Positions 23,855 through 32,897 of a stretch of DNA of 64,000 nucleotides are shown here, piece after piece. This stretch comes from CAVQGZ01 sp964400785 (GTDB taxonomy: Bacteria > Actinomycetota > Actinomycetes > Jiangellales > Jiangellaceae). The stretch's first letter is position 1; each line of letters opens with the position of its first letter. Location: assembly GCA_964400785.1 (NCBI GenBank), contig CAYNWB010000005.1, forward strand, positions 27,195-91,194. The letters run 5' to 3'. A model generated the notes under the pieces. It ran no database searches, was not told the DNA's origin, and saw only the letters and a program-made list of their open reading frames with translations. The position numbers and the translations under genes are program-made.

Positions 23855-25798
23855 TCAGCGGCGTCCGCGACGCGCGCGCAGGTAGTCCGTGACGACGTAC
23901 TCGCCGAGCCGGTCGGTGGACGGTGCCAGCGCGCGTCCGCCGTTGCGTCGAACCATGGTGGCCACGAAGCGCTCCAGTGCCGGGTCGTCACCCAGCCTCA
24001 CCACCGTGATGAGGGCGCCGAGCCTCGTCAGCGCGTCCACCTCGCTGATCGTGCGGCGCAGGGTCTGCGGCAGCGGCGGGTAGCCGAACACCGCCTGCCC
24101 TGACTCGTCGAGGTGAGCGGTCGGCTCCCCGTCGGTGACCACGAGCACGACGGGCTGCGCCGAGGCATGGCGACGCACGAAGTGCCCGGCGAGCGACAGC
24201 GCGTGGGCGAGGTTGGTGCCCTGGACGAAGGACGGCTCGACGGTGGCCAGCTCGAGCGGTGTCAGCGTGCGGGCCCAGCGGTCGAACCCGATGACCTGCA
24301 GGGCGTCCTGGCGAAATCGGGTGCTGACCAGGTGCTGCAAGGCCAGCGCGGTCTGCTTCATGGCACCCCAGCGCCCTTCGGCGACCATCGAGAACGACAG
24401 GTCGACGAGCAGGGCGACGGCGGCTGAGGTTCTCGTCTCGGTCTCCACGACGGCCAGGTCTGCTGCCGTCAACGACGCGGGCCCGTCGCCACCCTCGGCT
24501 GCCTGACGCAGCAGCGCCTGCTGCAGGGTGCGCACCGTGTCCAGGGGCTGCTCGTCTCCGAGCTGCCACGCTCGCCAGGCCCCGGTGGGCTCACCGGCCG
24601 AGCCTGCACGATGCACGTCGTGGGAGCCCCCCTGCCCGTGCCGTACCTGGTCGAGCACCTGGCGCAGCGCCGTCTGCCCGAGGCGCCGGACGGCCTTCGC
24701 GGTCAGCTCCAGCTGCTGCCGGGTGCCGCTCACCCAGCCCTGGTCGGCGAGCTCGCGTTCGAGACGGCGCAGCGCCTGCACGTCAGCGGCGGCGGCCGGC
24801 CCGAGGTAGTCGCGCAGCGCCTCGACGTCGATGTCGTCGAGGCTCGCGCCCGGGTAGTCCTGCTCCAGCTGGTCGAGCAGGTCGTCGAGCCGAGCGGCCT
24901 CACCCAGCGCTTCGGTGGCCTCGACGTACCCCAGAGGTTCGCCTGCGCGTACGGCCGGGTCCGGGGAGCGGTCCATCCCCGGCCGCAACGCTCGCAGGTT
25001 GTGCTGCAGCTGCGACAGCTGCCAGCCCAGGTCGGGGTCGTCGGCCATCGCCGCAGCGACCAGGTCACGCAGCGCCTCACGCTGGTCGGGTGCAAGGCTC
25101 GCGAGCAGCTTCTCGGCGGCGGCAGCACGTGTGGCCAGCAGGTCGACGAGCTCGTCGGTGGAGCGAGGGTTCTCCGGAAAGGCCTCACCATGCTGATCCA
25201 TGAACTGCTCGAACGCCCGCGAGGTGTCCTCGCCCCGGGCGTGGGCCGACAGCAGCCCGTTCAGGTCGGCGAGCAGGTGCTTCATGGCGGTGGTGTCGGC
25301 GGGCTGACCCGCGGGGCGGCCACGGTCGACCTGCTGGCGCAGCACGTCGTCGCGCACCTGGGCCCGGATGCTCTCGAAGACCGCTCGGGCCTGGTCGGAG
25401 TGCCAGTCGTAGTCCGCGAGGTCGCGCACGGCTTGCGCGACGCTGTCGGGAAGACGGTCCAGCACCTGCTCGCTCGCGCGGGCCTCGGCGGTGTCCTCAG
25501 CGGCCAGCGCGGCCCGCTCCCACGACAGCGCCTCGTCGAGGGTCGCTCGTGCCTGCTGCAGCACCCCGTCCAGCCGACCACGTCGCGCCTCGTCGCGCCG
25601 GCGTCGCAGCTGGTCGCGCAACGCGTCGAGGCCGCGCCTCTCGCCGTCGCCGCGGCGCAGCAGCCCGCGCAGGGCCTCGGTGGGAGTCGCACCGTCGAGC
25701 ACGTCGCGCCCCAGCCGGTCGAGCGCACGAGAGACGTCGTAGCCAGGGGCCAGCGGATCTGCTCCGCCGGTCCACGGGCCGTACCGGTAGCGGCTCAC
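23855..25798 (-). CDS. VWA-domain (CoxE/chelatase-like) protein, partner of the MoxR ATPase
   Basis: The 647-residue protein has a long helical, charged N-terminal half (ALDRLGRDVLDGATPTEALRGLLRRGDGERRG and several coiled-coil-like stretches) and a C-terminal von Willebrand A domain at about 455-640 with the metal-ion site LLVDLSFSM, a conserved Thr region (VQGTNLAHAL) and VLVVTDGEPTAH. VWA proteins of this type act with MoxR AAA+ ATPases as chaperones that insert metals or remodel complexes. GTG 25798 overlaps the ATPase stop by 4 bases, making the pairing firm. Last gene of a five-gene coupled operon. Confidence 0.88.
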   Translation of the reverse strand: MSRYRYGPWTGGADPLAPGYDVSRALDRLGRDVLDGATPTEALRGLLRRGDGERRGLDALRDQLRRRRDEARRGRLDGVLQQARATLDEALSWERAALAAEDTAEARASEQVLDRLPDSVAQAVRDLADYDWHSDQARAVFESIRAQVRDDVLRQQVDRGRPAGQPADTTAMKHLLADLNGLLSAHARGEDTSRAFEQFMDQHGEAFPENPRSTDELVDLLATRAAAAEKLLASLAPDQREALRDLVAAAMADDPDLGWQLSQLQHNLRALRPGMDRSPDPAVRAGEPLGYVEATEALGEAARLDDLLDQLEQDYPGASLDDIDVEALRDYLGPAAAADVQALRRLERELADQGWVSGTRQQLELTAKAVRRLGQTALRQVLDQVRHGQGGSHDVHRAGSAGEPTGAWRAWQLGDEQPLDTVRTLQQALLRQAAEGGDGPASLTAADLAVVETETRTSAAVALLVDLSFSMVAEGRWGAMKQTALALQHLVSTRFRQDALQVIGFDRWARTLTPLELATVEPSFVQGTNLAHALSLAGHFVRRHASAQPVVLVVTDGEPTAHLDESGQAVFGYPPLPQTLRRTISEVDALTRLGALITVVRLGDDPALERFVATMVRRNGGRALAPSTDRLGEYVVTDYLRARRGRR

Positions 25799-27207
25799 GC
25801 CGAGTAGACCGCCCGCCCGTCCTCGACCACGTCCTTGCCCAGCCTTCGGGTCAGGTGCAGGCCCTCCAGCACCACGCCGACCGCGGAGGCGACCTCGGCA
25901 GGCTCCGCGGCGTCGGCCATGCCGAGCGCGTCGAGCAGGCGCGAGAGACCCTGGACGGGGCCCAGCTGGTGCAGCAGCGTCTGCGAGTCGACCATGTCGC
26001 CGTCGTCGACCGTGGCGCCCTCGGCGAACCGGTCCGTGATGCCCGACAGGTCGTGCCCGACCAGCCGCTGGCGAAACACGTCTGCGACGGAGACGCGCAC
26101 CAGGTGGTCGAGCACGTCACGCTCCCGGCCCTCCTGGCCCATCTCGAACTCCACCTTGCCCCGCAGGGTGGGGACGACGGCGGCCACGTCACTCACGCGG
26201 GCGACGGGCTGTTGCTCGCCGGTGAGCGCCCCGCGCCGCAGGGCAGAGGCAGCGGCTGCCTCGGCGCAGGCGACGGCGAACCGGGCCGACACCCCCGACC
26301 GCTGGTCGACGGCTGGCGAGGAGCGCACATGGCGCGCGAAGCAGGCGATCACCTCGAGCACCGGTTGTGGCACGGGTGCGACGATGGCGGCCTCCTGCCG
26401 GACGAGGTTCACCTCGTCGTCCACCGTCACCGGGTAGTGGGTGCGTACCTCCGCGCCGAACCGGTCCTTGAGCGGGGTGATGATGCGTCCCCGGTTGGTG
26501 TAGTCCTCGGGGTTGGCGGTGGCCACGAGCAGCAGGTCCAGCGGCAGACGCAGCGAGTAGCCGCGAACCTGGATGTCGCGCTCCTCCAGGACGTTGAGAA
26601 GCGCGACCTGGATCCGTTCGGCCAGGTCGGGCAGCTCGTTGACGACGAACACGCCGCGGTTGGTGCGGGGAACCAGGCCGTAGTGCACCGTCTCGGGGTC
26701 GCCCAGCCGGCGGCCCTCGGCCACCTTCGTCGGGTCGACGTCCCCCACCAGGTCGCCGACGCTCGTGTCGGGCGTGGCCAGCTTCTCGCTGTACCGCAGC
26801 GATCGGTGCACCCACTCGATGGGCAGGTCGTCACCGAGGTCGGCTGCCATCCGTCGAGCCCACGGCGTGACCGGGGCGAAGGGGTGCTCGTGGATCTCCG
26901 AGCCTGCGACCACCGGGGTCCACTCGTCCAGCAGGTCGACCAACGACCGAGCCAGCCGCGTCTTGCCCTGCCCGCGCTCGCCGAGCAGCACCAGGTCGTG
27001 CCCCGCCAGCAGGGCTCGCTCCAGCTCGGGCAGCACGGTCTGGTCGTAGCCCACGATGCCGGTGAAGCGCCTCTGGCCGGTACGCATGGCGGTGACCAGG
27101 TTCGTTCGGATCTCGTGCTTGACGCTGCGATAGATGTGCCCGGACGCGCGCAGCTCGCCCAGGGTGGTGGGGTGCTCCATGCTGCTGTGCTCGGGTGTGA
27201 CCGTCAC
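25795..27207 (-). CDS. MoxR/magnesium-chelatase-type AAA+ ATPase
   Basis: The 470-residue protein has Walker A LLGERGQGKTRLARS, a Walker B-like GVFVVNELPDLAER (Asn where Asp is usual before Glu), sensor VATANPEDYTNRGRI and the arginine-finger region LKDRFGAEVRTHYP. The C-terminal third is a helical lid. This is the RavA/ChlI-like branch that works with VWA partners. GTG 27207 is chosen because it overlaps the upstream MFS stop (GTGA at 27204-27207); ATG 27180 is the alternative. The target complex is unknown; being coupled to efflux pumps is unusual. Confidence 0.88.
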   Translation of the reverse strand: MTVTPEHSSMEHPTTLGELRASGHIYRSVKHEIRTNLVTAMRTGQRRFTGIVGYDQTVLPELERALLAGHDLVLLGERGQGKTRLARSLVDLLDEWTPVVAGSEIHEHPFAPVTPWARRMAADLGDDLPIEWVHRSLRYSEKLATPDTSVGDLVGDVDPTKVAEGRRLGDPETVHYGLVPRTNRGVFVVNELPDLAERIQVALLNVLEERDIQVRGYSLRLPLDLLLVATANPEDYTNRGRIITPLKDRFGAEVRTHYPVTVDDEVNLVRQEAAIVAPVPQPVLEVIACFARHVRSSPAVDQRSGVSARFAVACAEAAAASALRRGALTGEQQPVARVSDVAAVVPTLRGKVEFEMGQEGRERDVLDHLVRVSVADVFRQRLVGHDLSGITDRFAEGATVDDGDMVDSQTLLHQLGPVQGLSRLLDALGMADAAEPAEVASAVGVVLEGLHLTRRLGKDVVEDGRAVYSA

Positions 27208-28463
27208 CCTCGCGACGGTACGTCGCGGTGCTGGGGTGCGCCTGGTGACGGGGTGAGTCGACGCGTCTCGGGCATCGTCGTGCTCACCAGTGCCCCGAGC
27301 GCGACGACGACCGCGGTGACGGCGAAGGCGAGCGTGTACGACCCTGACTGCACCAGCAGACCCGCCACCAGCGGTCCGACGATCGCGCCGAGGTCGGAGG
27401 CCATCTGCGACACGGCGACGACGGTTCCCCCCCGGCTGCCCACGACGTCGCCGACCACCGCGGCGGGAGCGGTGCCGAGAAGCGCCGCCCCGGCGCCGTA
27501 GAGCGCCATCGAGACCAGAAACCCCGTCTGTGCGGGCCACACGGCCAGCAGGGTGATCGAGGCCGTCGCGACCACCCCGCCCCCGACCATGGCCGGTCGG
27601 CGACCCACGGAGTCGACGAAGCGCCCGGCCGGGATCAGCAGCACACCCTGCACGGCGGCGCTGATCACGAACCCCACGCCGACCCAGCGAGCCGACAGGC
27701 CGAGCACGTCGGCGACGAAGAGCGGGATGAGGGACGACCGGATGCCGAACAAGGCCCAGCCGGTGCCGACCTGGGTGACCAGTGCGGCGATGTAGGCGCG
27801 GGAGCGAAGGGCGGTGCGCAGGGACGTCGGGGCCTCGTGGTCGGTTGTCGACCTGCCCTCGGCGTGCCGGCGGTTGGCCGCGTGGCGCAGGGCGAGGCCG
27901 GAGATGGCGGCCGCCACACCCAGGGTTGCGGCGTAGACGAAGAACGGCGCGCGCAACGAGATCTCGGCCAGCAGCCCGCCGAAGGCCGGTCCGGCGATGC
28001 CGCCGAGCAGGAACCCGCCCTGGATCATGCCTGCCGCCCGTCCCCGCAGCCCGGCATCGACCACGCGGTACATGAGGGCGAAGGCCGACACGGTGAACAT
28101 CGCCGACCCGACGCCGCCCACGCCGCGCATCACCAGCAGCTGCGCGTAGCTCTGGGCGGCGCCGGCCAGCAGGCTCGACACGGCGACGATGAGCAGGCCG
28201 GCAGTGAGCACGGACTGCTCGGAGAAGCGGTTGACCAGGCGTCCACCGAGCAGGCCCGAGGCCAGACGCATGCCGGCGAAGACCGACACCACGGCTCCGG
28301 CCAGAGCAGGCCCGACCCCGAACTCACGGGCGTAGAGGGGGATGACGGGCGCGACGATGCCGAAACCGATGGCGACGGCGAACGCGATGGACGCCAGCAC
28401 CGCGACCTCGACGGGCAGGTCGCCCAGCAGGCGGCGGATGCCGCGGCGGACCGCCGTGGTCAC
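27204..28463 (-). CDS. MFS transporter, 12-helix, efflux type
   Basis: The 419-residue protein has about twelve hydrophobic helices and an MFS motif A-like loop (LGGRLVNRFSEQ) after helix 2, plus motif C-like glycine-rich GGIAGPAFGGLL in helix 5, typical of drug-proton antiporters. The C-terminal half repeats the pattern with GRFVDSVGRRPAM. Starts at GTG 28463 overlapping the upstream pump stop by 4 bases. Substrate unknown. Confidence 0.87.
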   Translation of the reverse strand: MTTAVRRGIRRLLGDLPVEVAVLASIAFAVAIGFGIVAPVIPLYAREFGVGPALAGAVVSVFAGMRLASGLLGGRLVNRFSEQSVLTAGLLIVAVSSLLAGAAQSYAQLLVMRGVGGVGSAMFTVSAFALMYRVVDAGLRGRAAGMIQGGFLLGGIAGPAFGGLLAEISLRAPFFVYAATLGVAAAISGLALRHAANRRHAEGRSTTDHEAPTSLRTALRSRAYIAALVTQVGTGWALFGIRSSLIPLFVADVLGLSARWVGVGFVISAAVQGVLLIPAGRFVDSVGRRPAMVGGGVVATASITLLAVWPAQTGFLVSMALYGAGAALLGTAPAAVVGDVVGSRGGTVVAVSQMASDLGAIVGPLVAGLLVQSGSYTLAFAVTAVVVALGALVSTTMPETRRLTPSPGAPQHRDVPSRG

Positions 28464-30019
28464 GCCATCGGCTCGTGGGCGGTGTCCTGCATGCCCGACG
28501 TCTCCCGCAACGGCAGCTCCTTGAGGAACAGCACCAGCACGAACGCGACCAGGATCACCGGCACCCCGACGAGGAACACCCGGCTGATGGCGTCCATGAA
28601 GGCCTCGAGCAAGGGCTCTCTCACCGGGTCGGGCAACGCCTGGATGGCCTCGGGCGTGCCGCTGAGGGCCGAGGGATCGACGCCGGGCGGCGCGCCACCG
28701 GGGAACGTCGCCAGCAGCGACGCGGTGAGTGTGGCCGACAGCACCGACCCGAAGACGGCCGTCCCGATGGCGCCACCCATGGAGCGGAAGAAGGTGTTGC
28801 TGCTCGTGGCGACGCCGAGGTCACGGGGCTCGACGGCGTTCTGCACCGCGACCACGAGGGTCTGGATCACCAGTCCCAGCCCGAACCCGAGCACGAACAC
28901 CCGCGCCGACACGTTCCACATGGGGGTGTCCACCTCGAGGGTCGACATCCACAGCAGCGCGAGCGGGATGATCGCGAGCCCCACGGTCGGGTAGATCTTG
29001 TAGTGCCCGGTGCGGGTGATGAGCTGGCCGGACCCCGTCGAGGTGATGAAGATGCCCAGCACCAGGGGCAGCAGCAGCAGACCGGAGGCGGTCGGGCCGT
29101 AGCCACGAACGAATTGCAGGTAGACCGGCAGGTAGATGATGGCCCCGAAGAAGGCGAAGCCGAACAAGAAGCTCACCGCGCTGGTGTTGCTGAACACGGC
29201 GTTGCGGAACAGGCGCATCGGCAGCAGGGGCTCGGGGACGCGCAGCTCCCACCACACGAACACGGCGATGAGGGCCAGGCCGGCGACGCTCAGACCGACG
29301 ATGAGGGGCGAGGTCCACTCGTACTCCTTGCCACCCCACTCCGTGACGAGCAGGATCGACGTCACGGCGGCCACGATGAGGGCCGCGCCCACGTAGTCGA
29401 TGGCGTGCTCGACCCGCTTCTTGGGCAGGTGCAGGGTTCGCTGGATGGTCAGCAGCGCGGCCAGCCCCAGCGGGATGTTGATCCAGAACACCCAGCGCCA
29501 CGACAACGACTCGGTGAAGAATCCACCCAGCAACGGGCCCAGCACGCTCGAGATACCGAACACCGCGCCGAACAGGCCCTGGTAGCGCCCGCGCTCCCGT
29601 GGGCTGACGATGTCGCCGACGATGGCCAGCGTCAGCGCGATGAGGCCGCCGGCGCCCAGGCCCTGAACGGCGCGCCCGGCGATGAGCACGGTCATCGTCG
29701 TGGCGATGGCGGAGAGCATGGAGCCGAGCACGAAGATGACCACGGCTGCCTGGAAGACCCGCTTGCGCCCGTAGAGGTCGCCGATCTTGCCGTACAGGGG
29801 CGTCGACGCTGTCGCCGTGAGCAGGTAGGCGGTCACCGTCCAGGAGTACTGCTCGAAGCCGCCCAGCTCACCGACGATCGTCGGCAGGGCGGTGGCGACG
29901 ATCGTCTGGTCGAGGGCGGCCAGGAACAGCCCCACCATCAGCCCGCCGATGACGACGAGCACCTCGCGGTGCGTCATGGGCGCCGGACGTGTCTGCGACG
30001 CGTTCGGTTCGCTGGTCAT
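28460..30019 (-). CDS. MFS transporter of the DHA2 (EmrB/QacA) family, 14-helix
   Basis: The 519-residue protein shows the DHA2 opening MVGLFLAALDQTIVATALPTI (Asp in helix 1), TASTPLYGKIGDLYGRK (motif A), a GLGAGGL and GPLLGGFFTESLSWRWVFWINIP segment and about fourteen helices. These export lipophilic drugs or dyes with protons. ATG 30019 overlaps the MarR stop (ATGA), a classic regulator-pump pair; the MarR protein probably represses it. Confidence 0.92.
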   Translation of the reverse strand: MTSEPNASQTRPAPMTHREVLVVIGGLMVGLFLAALDQTIVATALPTIVGELGGFEQYSWTVTAYLLTATASTPLYGKIGDLYGRKRVFQAAVVIFVLGSMLSAIATTMTVLIAGRAVQGLGAGGLIALTLAIVGDIVSPRERGRYQGLFGAVFGISSVLGPLLGGFFTESLSWRWVFWINIPLGLAALLTIQRTLHLPKKRVEHAIDYVGAALIVAAVTSILLVTEWGGKEYEWTSPLIVGLSVAGLALIAVFVWWELRVPEPLLPMRLFRNAVFSNTSAVSFLFGFAFFGAIIYLPVYLQFVRGYGPTASGLLLLPLVLGIFITSTGSGQLITRTGHYKIYPTVGLAIIPLALLWMSTLEVDTPMWNVSARVFVLGFGLGLVIQTLVVAVQNAVEPRDLGVATSSNTFFRSMGGAIGTAVFGSVLSATLTASLLATFPGGAPPGVDPSALSGTPEAIQALPDPVREPLLEAFMDAISRVFLVGVPVILVAFVLVLFLKELPLRETSGMQDTAHEPMA

Positions 30020-30489
30020 CGTGTCTCCTCGTCGGTCCGCTCGAGATCGTCGGCCAGGCGGCCGAGCAGCCGGCGCAGCTCGGTCACGTCATCGGTGTCC
30101 CAGCCCTCAAGGGCGCGCTGCACGCCCCGTTCGCGCCGTTGCAGGGACTCCACCAGCAGCGCCGTCCCCTCGGGGGTGACGCTGAGGTGGAACGACCGAC
30201 CGTCGGTGGGGTCGGCCTCACGGGTCACCAGCCCCGCGTCGTCGAGCGCCCGGACGTGCCGGCTGACGGTGGACAGGTCGAGCCCCAGGTCGGCGGCCAG
30301 GTCCGACGGTCGACGCGGCTCCTCGCACGCCAGGCGGTGCAGCACCAGCAGCGCGGCGACGTCCATCTGCGCGTGCCCGCCCATGCGACGCAGTCGTCTC
30401 GCGATGCGGAAGAGGTCAGGCACCAGAGCCGAGGCGATGGCCGGTTGCCTGCCTTCGGCGCCGGACGACCGCTCGATGGTTGGTTGCAT
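30016..30489 (-). CDS. MarR family transcriptional regulator
   Basis: The 157-residue protein has the winged-helix of MarR: DVAALLVLHRLACEEPRRPSDLAADLGLDLSTVSRHVRALDDAGLVTREADPTDGR... where STVSRHVRAL is the recognition helix and DPTDGRSFHLSVT the wing. It opens the operon of two MFS pumps, MoxR and VWA genes and is probably autoregulatory; GTTGC-N5-GCAAC covers its start codon. Ligand unknown, plausibly a phenolic or drug substrate of the pumps. Confidence 0.9.
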   Translation of the reverse strand: MQPTIERSSGAEGRQPAIASALVPDLFRIARRLRRMGGHAQMDVAALLVLHRLACEEPRRPSDLAADLGLDLSTVSRHVRALDDAGLVTREADPTDGRSFHLSVTPEGTALLVESLQRRERGVQRALEGWDTDDVTELRRLLGRLADDLERTDEETR

Positions 30490-30497
30490 CGCGCAAC
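30483..30497. promoter_or_regulatory. Candidate MarR operator GTTGC-N5-GCAAC over the marR start codon
   Basis: A perfect 5-bp inverted repeat with a 5-base centre covers the marR ATG (30487-30489). TTGC-N-GCAA half-sites are common in MarR family operators. It lies between marR and the divergent threonine deaminase gene. Not tested. Confidence 0.35.
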
Positions 30498-30563
30498 TGT
30501 AAGGCTCCGGCCGTGCTCGCGCGCCCTCTGCCGCGTGCGTGCCCGCCCGGGCAGACTGCCTGC

Positions 30564-31784
30564 ATGTCGGACCTGCTGGCTCGAACCGCCGAGGACGCCG
30601 CCCGCGCTGCTCGAGAGCTCGCCCCGGTGGTGCGTCGCACGCCGGTGGAGCACGCACGGTGGCTGAGCGAGCCCTTGGGCGTCCCCGTGCACCTCAAGTG
30701 CGAGAACCTGCAACGTGCCGGCTCGTTCAAGATCAGAGGTGCGTACACGCGCATCAGCCGGCTGAGCCCGCAGGAGCGCCGGCACGGCGTCGTGGCCGCC
30801 AGCGCGGGCAACCACGCCCAGGGGGTGGCGCTCGCGGCGTCCCTGCTGGGGGTTCCGGCGACGGTCTTCATGCCCGAGGGTGCGTCGTTGGTCAAGGAGC
30901 GGGCGACGCGGGGCTACGGCGCGCAGGTGCGGTTCGCCGGCACGTCGGTCGACACCGCCGTCGAGGCGGCGCTGCAGTTCGCCGAGCGTGAGGGCGCGGT
31001 GTTCGTGCACCCCTTCGACCATCCCGACGTCGTGGCGGGTCAGGGCACCACCGGTCTGGAGATTCTGCAGCAGGTGCCCGACGTGGCCACGGTGATGGTC
31101 TGCACGGGGGGCGGCGGGCTGCTGGCCGGCATCGCAGCGGTGGTCAAGCACGCCAAGCCAACTGTGCGGGTGGTCGGCGTGCAGGCCGAGGGTGCTGCCG
31201 CGTGGCCACCGTCGTTGTGGCACGGACACCCCGTCGCGCTGACGTCGATGACGACGATGGCTGACGGCATCGCCGTCGGACGTCCCGGCGACCTGCCGTT
31301 CGCCCTCGTCTCCGAGCACGTCGACGAGATCGTCACGGTGAGCGAGGATGCGATCGCCCGAGCGCTGGTGCAGCTCGCCGAGCGCAACAAGGTGGTCGCC
31401 GAGCCCGCCGGCGCCGTCGCGGTGGCGGCGCTGGCCGCGGGAGCCGTCGACGTCGAGGGGCCGGTCGTGGCGACGGTGTCCGGCGGCAACATCGACCCGC
31501 TGCTGCTGCTGCGAGTGGTGCGCCATGGTCTCGTGGCCGACGGCCGGTACCTGGCCTTCGTCACCGCGATCCGCGACCAGCCCGGCGCTCTGGCGCAGCT
31601 GCTCGTGCGGCTGGCCGGCCTGGGTGCGAACGTCCTCGACGTCGTCCACGAACGTACCCGGACGACGCTGGCAGTGGCCGACGTCGACGTGCTCGTGCAC
31701 GTCGAGACCCGAGGGCCTGTGCATCGTGGCACCATTCTCGAGGGCCTCGCGGCCGACGGGTACGAGGTGCGCGGCCTGGACTGA
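30564..31784 (+). CDS. ilvA: Threonine ammonia-lyase (threonine deaminase) with one ACT domain
   Basis: The PLP enzyme converts threonine to 2-oxobutanoate and ammonia, feeding isoleucine synthesis or catabolism. The 406-residue protein has PLP Lys56 in GSFKIRGAY, SAGNHAQGVA, the phosphate loop CTGGGGLLAG, and a single C-terminal ACT domain (FVTAIRDQPGALAQLL to the end) for allosteric control. ATG 30564 is used; the frame is open upstream. The one-ACT, about 400-residue layout is common in actinobacteria and does not settle biosynthetic versus catabolic use. Confidence 0.94.
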   Translation: MSDLLARTAEDAARAARELAPVVRRTPVEHARWLSEPLGVPVHLKCENLQRAGSFKIRGAYTRISRLSPQERRHGVVAASAGNHAQGVALAASLLGVPATVFMPEGASLVKERATRGYGAQVRFAGTSVDTAVEAALQFAEREGAVFVHPFDHPDVVAGQGTTGLEILQQVPDVATVMVCTGGGGLLAGIAAVVKHAKPTVRVVGVQAEGAAAWPPSLWHGHPVALTSMTTMADGIAVGRPGDLPFALVSEHVDEIVTVSEDAIARALVQLAERNKVVAEPAGAVAVAALAAGAVDVEGPVVATVSGGNIDPLLLLRVVRHGLVADGRYLAFVTAIRDQPGALAQLLVRLAGLGANVLDVVHERTRTTLAVADVDVLVHVETRGPVHRGTILEGLAADGYEVRGLD

Positions 31785-31790
31785 CCAACG

Positions 31791-31830
31791 ACCCGGGGAG
31801 GCTCGGGGAGTCTCGGGGAATCTCGGGGAA
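31791..31830 (+). repeat. Four 10-bp direct repeats (YCCGGGGAG / TCTCGGGGAA)
   Basis: Four consecutive 10-mers, ACCCGGGGAG, GCTCGGGGAG, TCTCGGGGAA, TCTCGGGGAA, lie between ilvA and the ABC transporter start at 31890. The 10-bp period is close to one helical turn. Rest of the 105-base gap shows no other feature except a GAGCGAGAGGG ribosome-binding stretch. Confidence 0.7.
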
Positions 31831-31889
31831 TGTTGCGCGCGGCTCGCGGCTTGAACGGCAGCGACCACCAGTCGAGCGAGAGGGATGCG

Positions 31890-32897
31890 ATGTACGCCAT
31901 CGAGGCCGAGGGCCTGGTGAAGACCTACCGCACGCGGGGTGCCGGTGAGGTGCGCGCCCTCGACGGGGTCGACCTGCAGGTTCCCGAAGGCAGCGTCCTC
32001 GGTCTGCTGGGACCCAACGGCGCGGGCAAGACGACGACCGTCCGCATCCTGGCCACGCTGCTGCAGCCCGACGGGGGGCGGGCCACCGTCGCCGGCTACG
32101 ACGTGGTCGCGCAGGCACAGCAGGTTCGCCGGTCGATCGGCCTGTCAGGTCAGTACGCCGCGGTGGACGAGAACCTGACCGGTCGCGAGAACCTGACGAT
32201 GTTCGGTCGGCTCTACCAGATGCCCCGCGCCGCAGCCCGCCAGCGGGCGGACGCCCTGCTCGAGCAGTTCACCCTCACCGACGCCGGCGACCGCGTGGCC
32301 AAGACCTACTCGGGAGGCATGCGGCGACGCCTCGACCTCGCGTCGGCGCTGATCGGCCACCCTCGGCTGCTCTTCCTGGACGAGCCGACGACAGGCCTCG
32401 ACCCGCGCAGCAGGCTCGGCATGTGGGACGTGATCCGCGACCTCGTCCGTGAGGGCACGACGCTGCTGCTCACGACGCAGTACCTCGAGGAGGCCGACGA
32501 GCTCGCCGACACGATCGCGGTTGTCGACCAGGGCCGCATCATCGCTCGCGGCACGGCCGACGAGCTGAAGTCGGCTGTCGGGGGAGAGCGCATCGAGGTC
32601 GTCGTCCGTGACCCCGGGCGCATCAGCGACACGGTGGCGCTGCTTCAGCGTGACGCGACGGGGCCGGCCGAGGTCGACGGGCACACCCGCCGCATCACCG
32701 TGCCGTCATCCGGTGGAGCCACACACCTGATGGACGTGGTGCGCCAGCTCGACGAGCAGCAGATCGCGATCGACGACATCGGTCTGCGTCGGCCCACGTT
32801 GGACGACGTCTTCCTGTCCCTGACCGGGCACGCCGCGCAGGCGGCCGGTGACGACGAGGCGGTCTCGGTGGCTGCCGACCAGAGGAGCACCTCATGA
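31890..32897 (+). CDS. ABC transporter ATP-binding protein, DrrA-like
   Basis: At 335 residues it has Walker A LLGPNGAGKTTTVRIL, signature YSGGMRRRLDLAS, Walker B LLFLDEPTTGLDPRSR and the extended C-terminal region of the daunorubicin-resistance (DrrA) ATPases (RRPTLDDVFLSLTGH). It energises export through the permease encoded next. ATG 31890 follows a GAGAGGG ribosome-binding stretch. Its end overlaps the permease start by 4 bases. Substrate unknown; typical members export lipids or antibiotics. Confidence 0.93.
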   Translation: MYAIEAEGLVKTYRTRGAGEVRALDGVDLQVPEGSVLGLLGPNGAGKTTTVRILATLLQPDGGRATVAGYDVVAQAQQVRRSIGLSGQYAAVDENLTGRENLTMFGRLYQMPRAAARQRADALLEQFTLTDAGDRVAKTYSGGMRRRLDLASALIGHPRLLFLDEPTTGLDPRSRLGMWDVIRDLVREGTTLLLTTQYLEEADELADTIAVVDQGRIIARGTADELKSAVGGERIEVVVRDPGRISDTVALLQRDATGPAEVDGHTRRITVPSSGGATHLMDVVRQLDEQQIAIDDIGLRRPTLDDVFLSLTGHAAQAAGDDEAVSVAADQRSTS

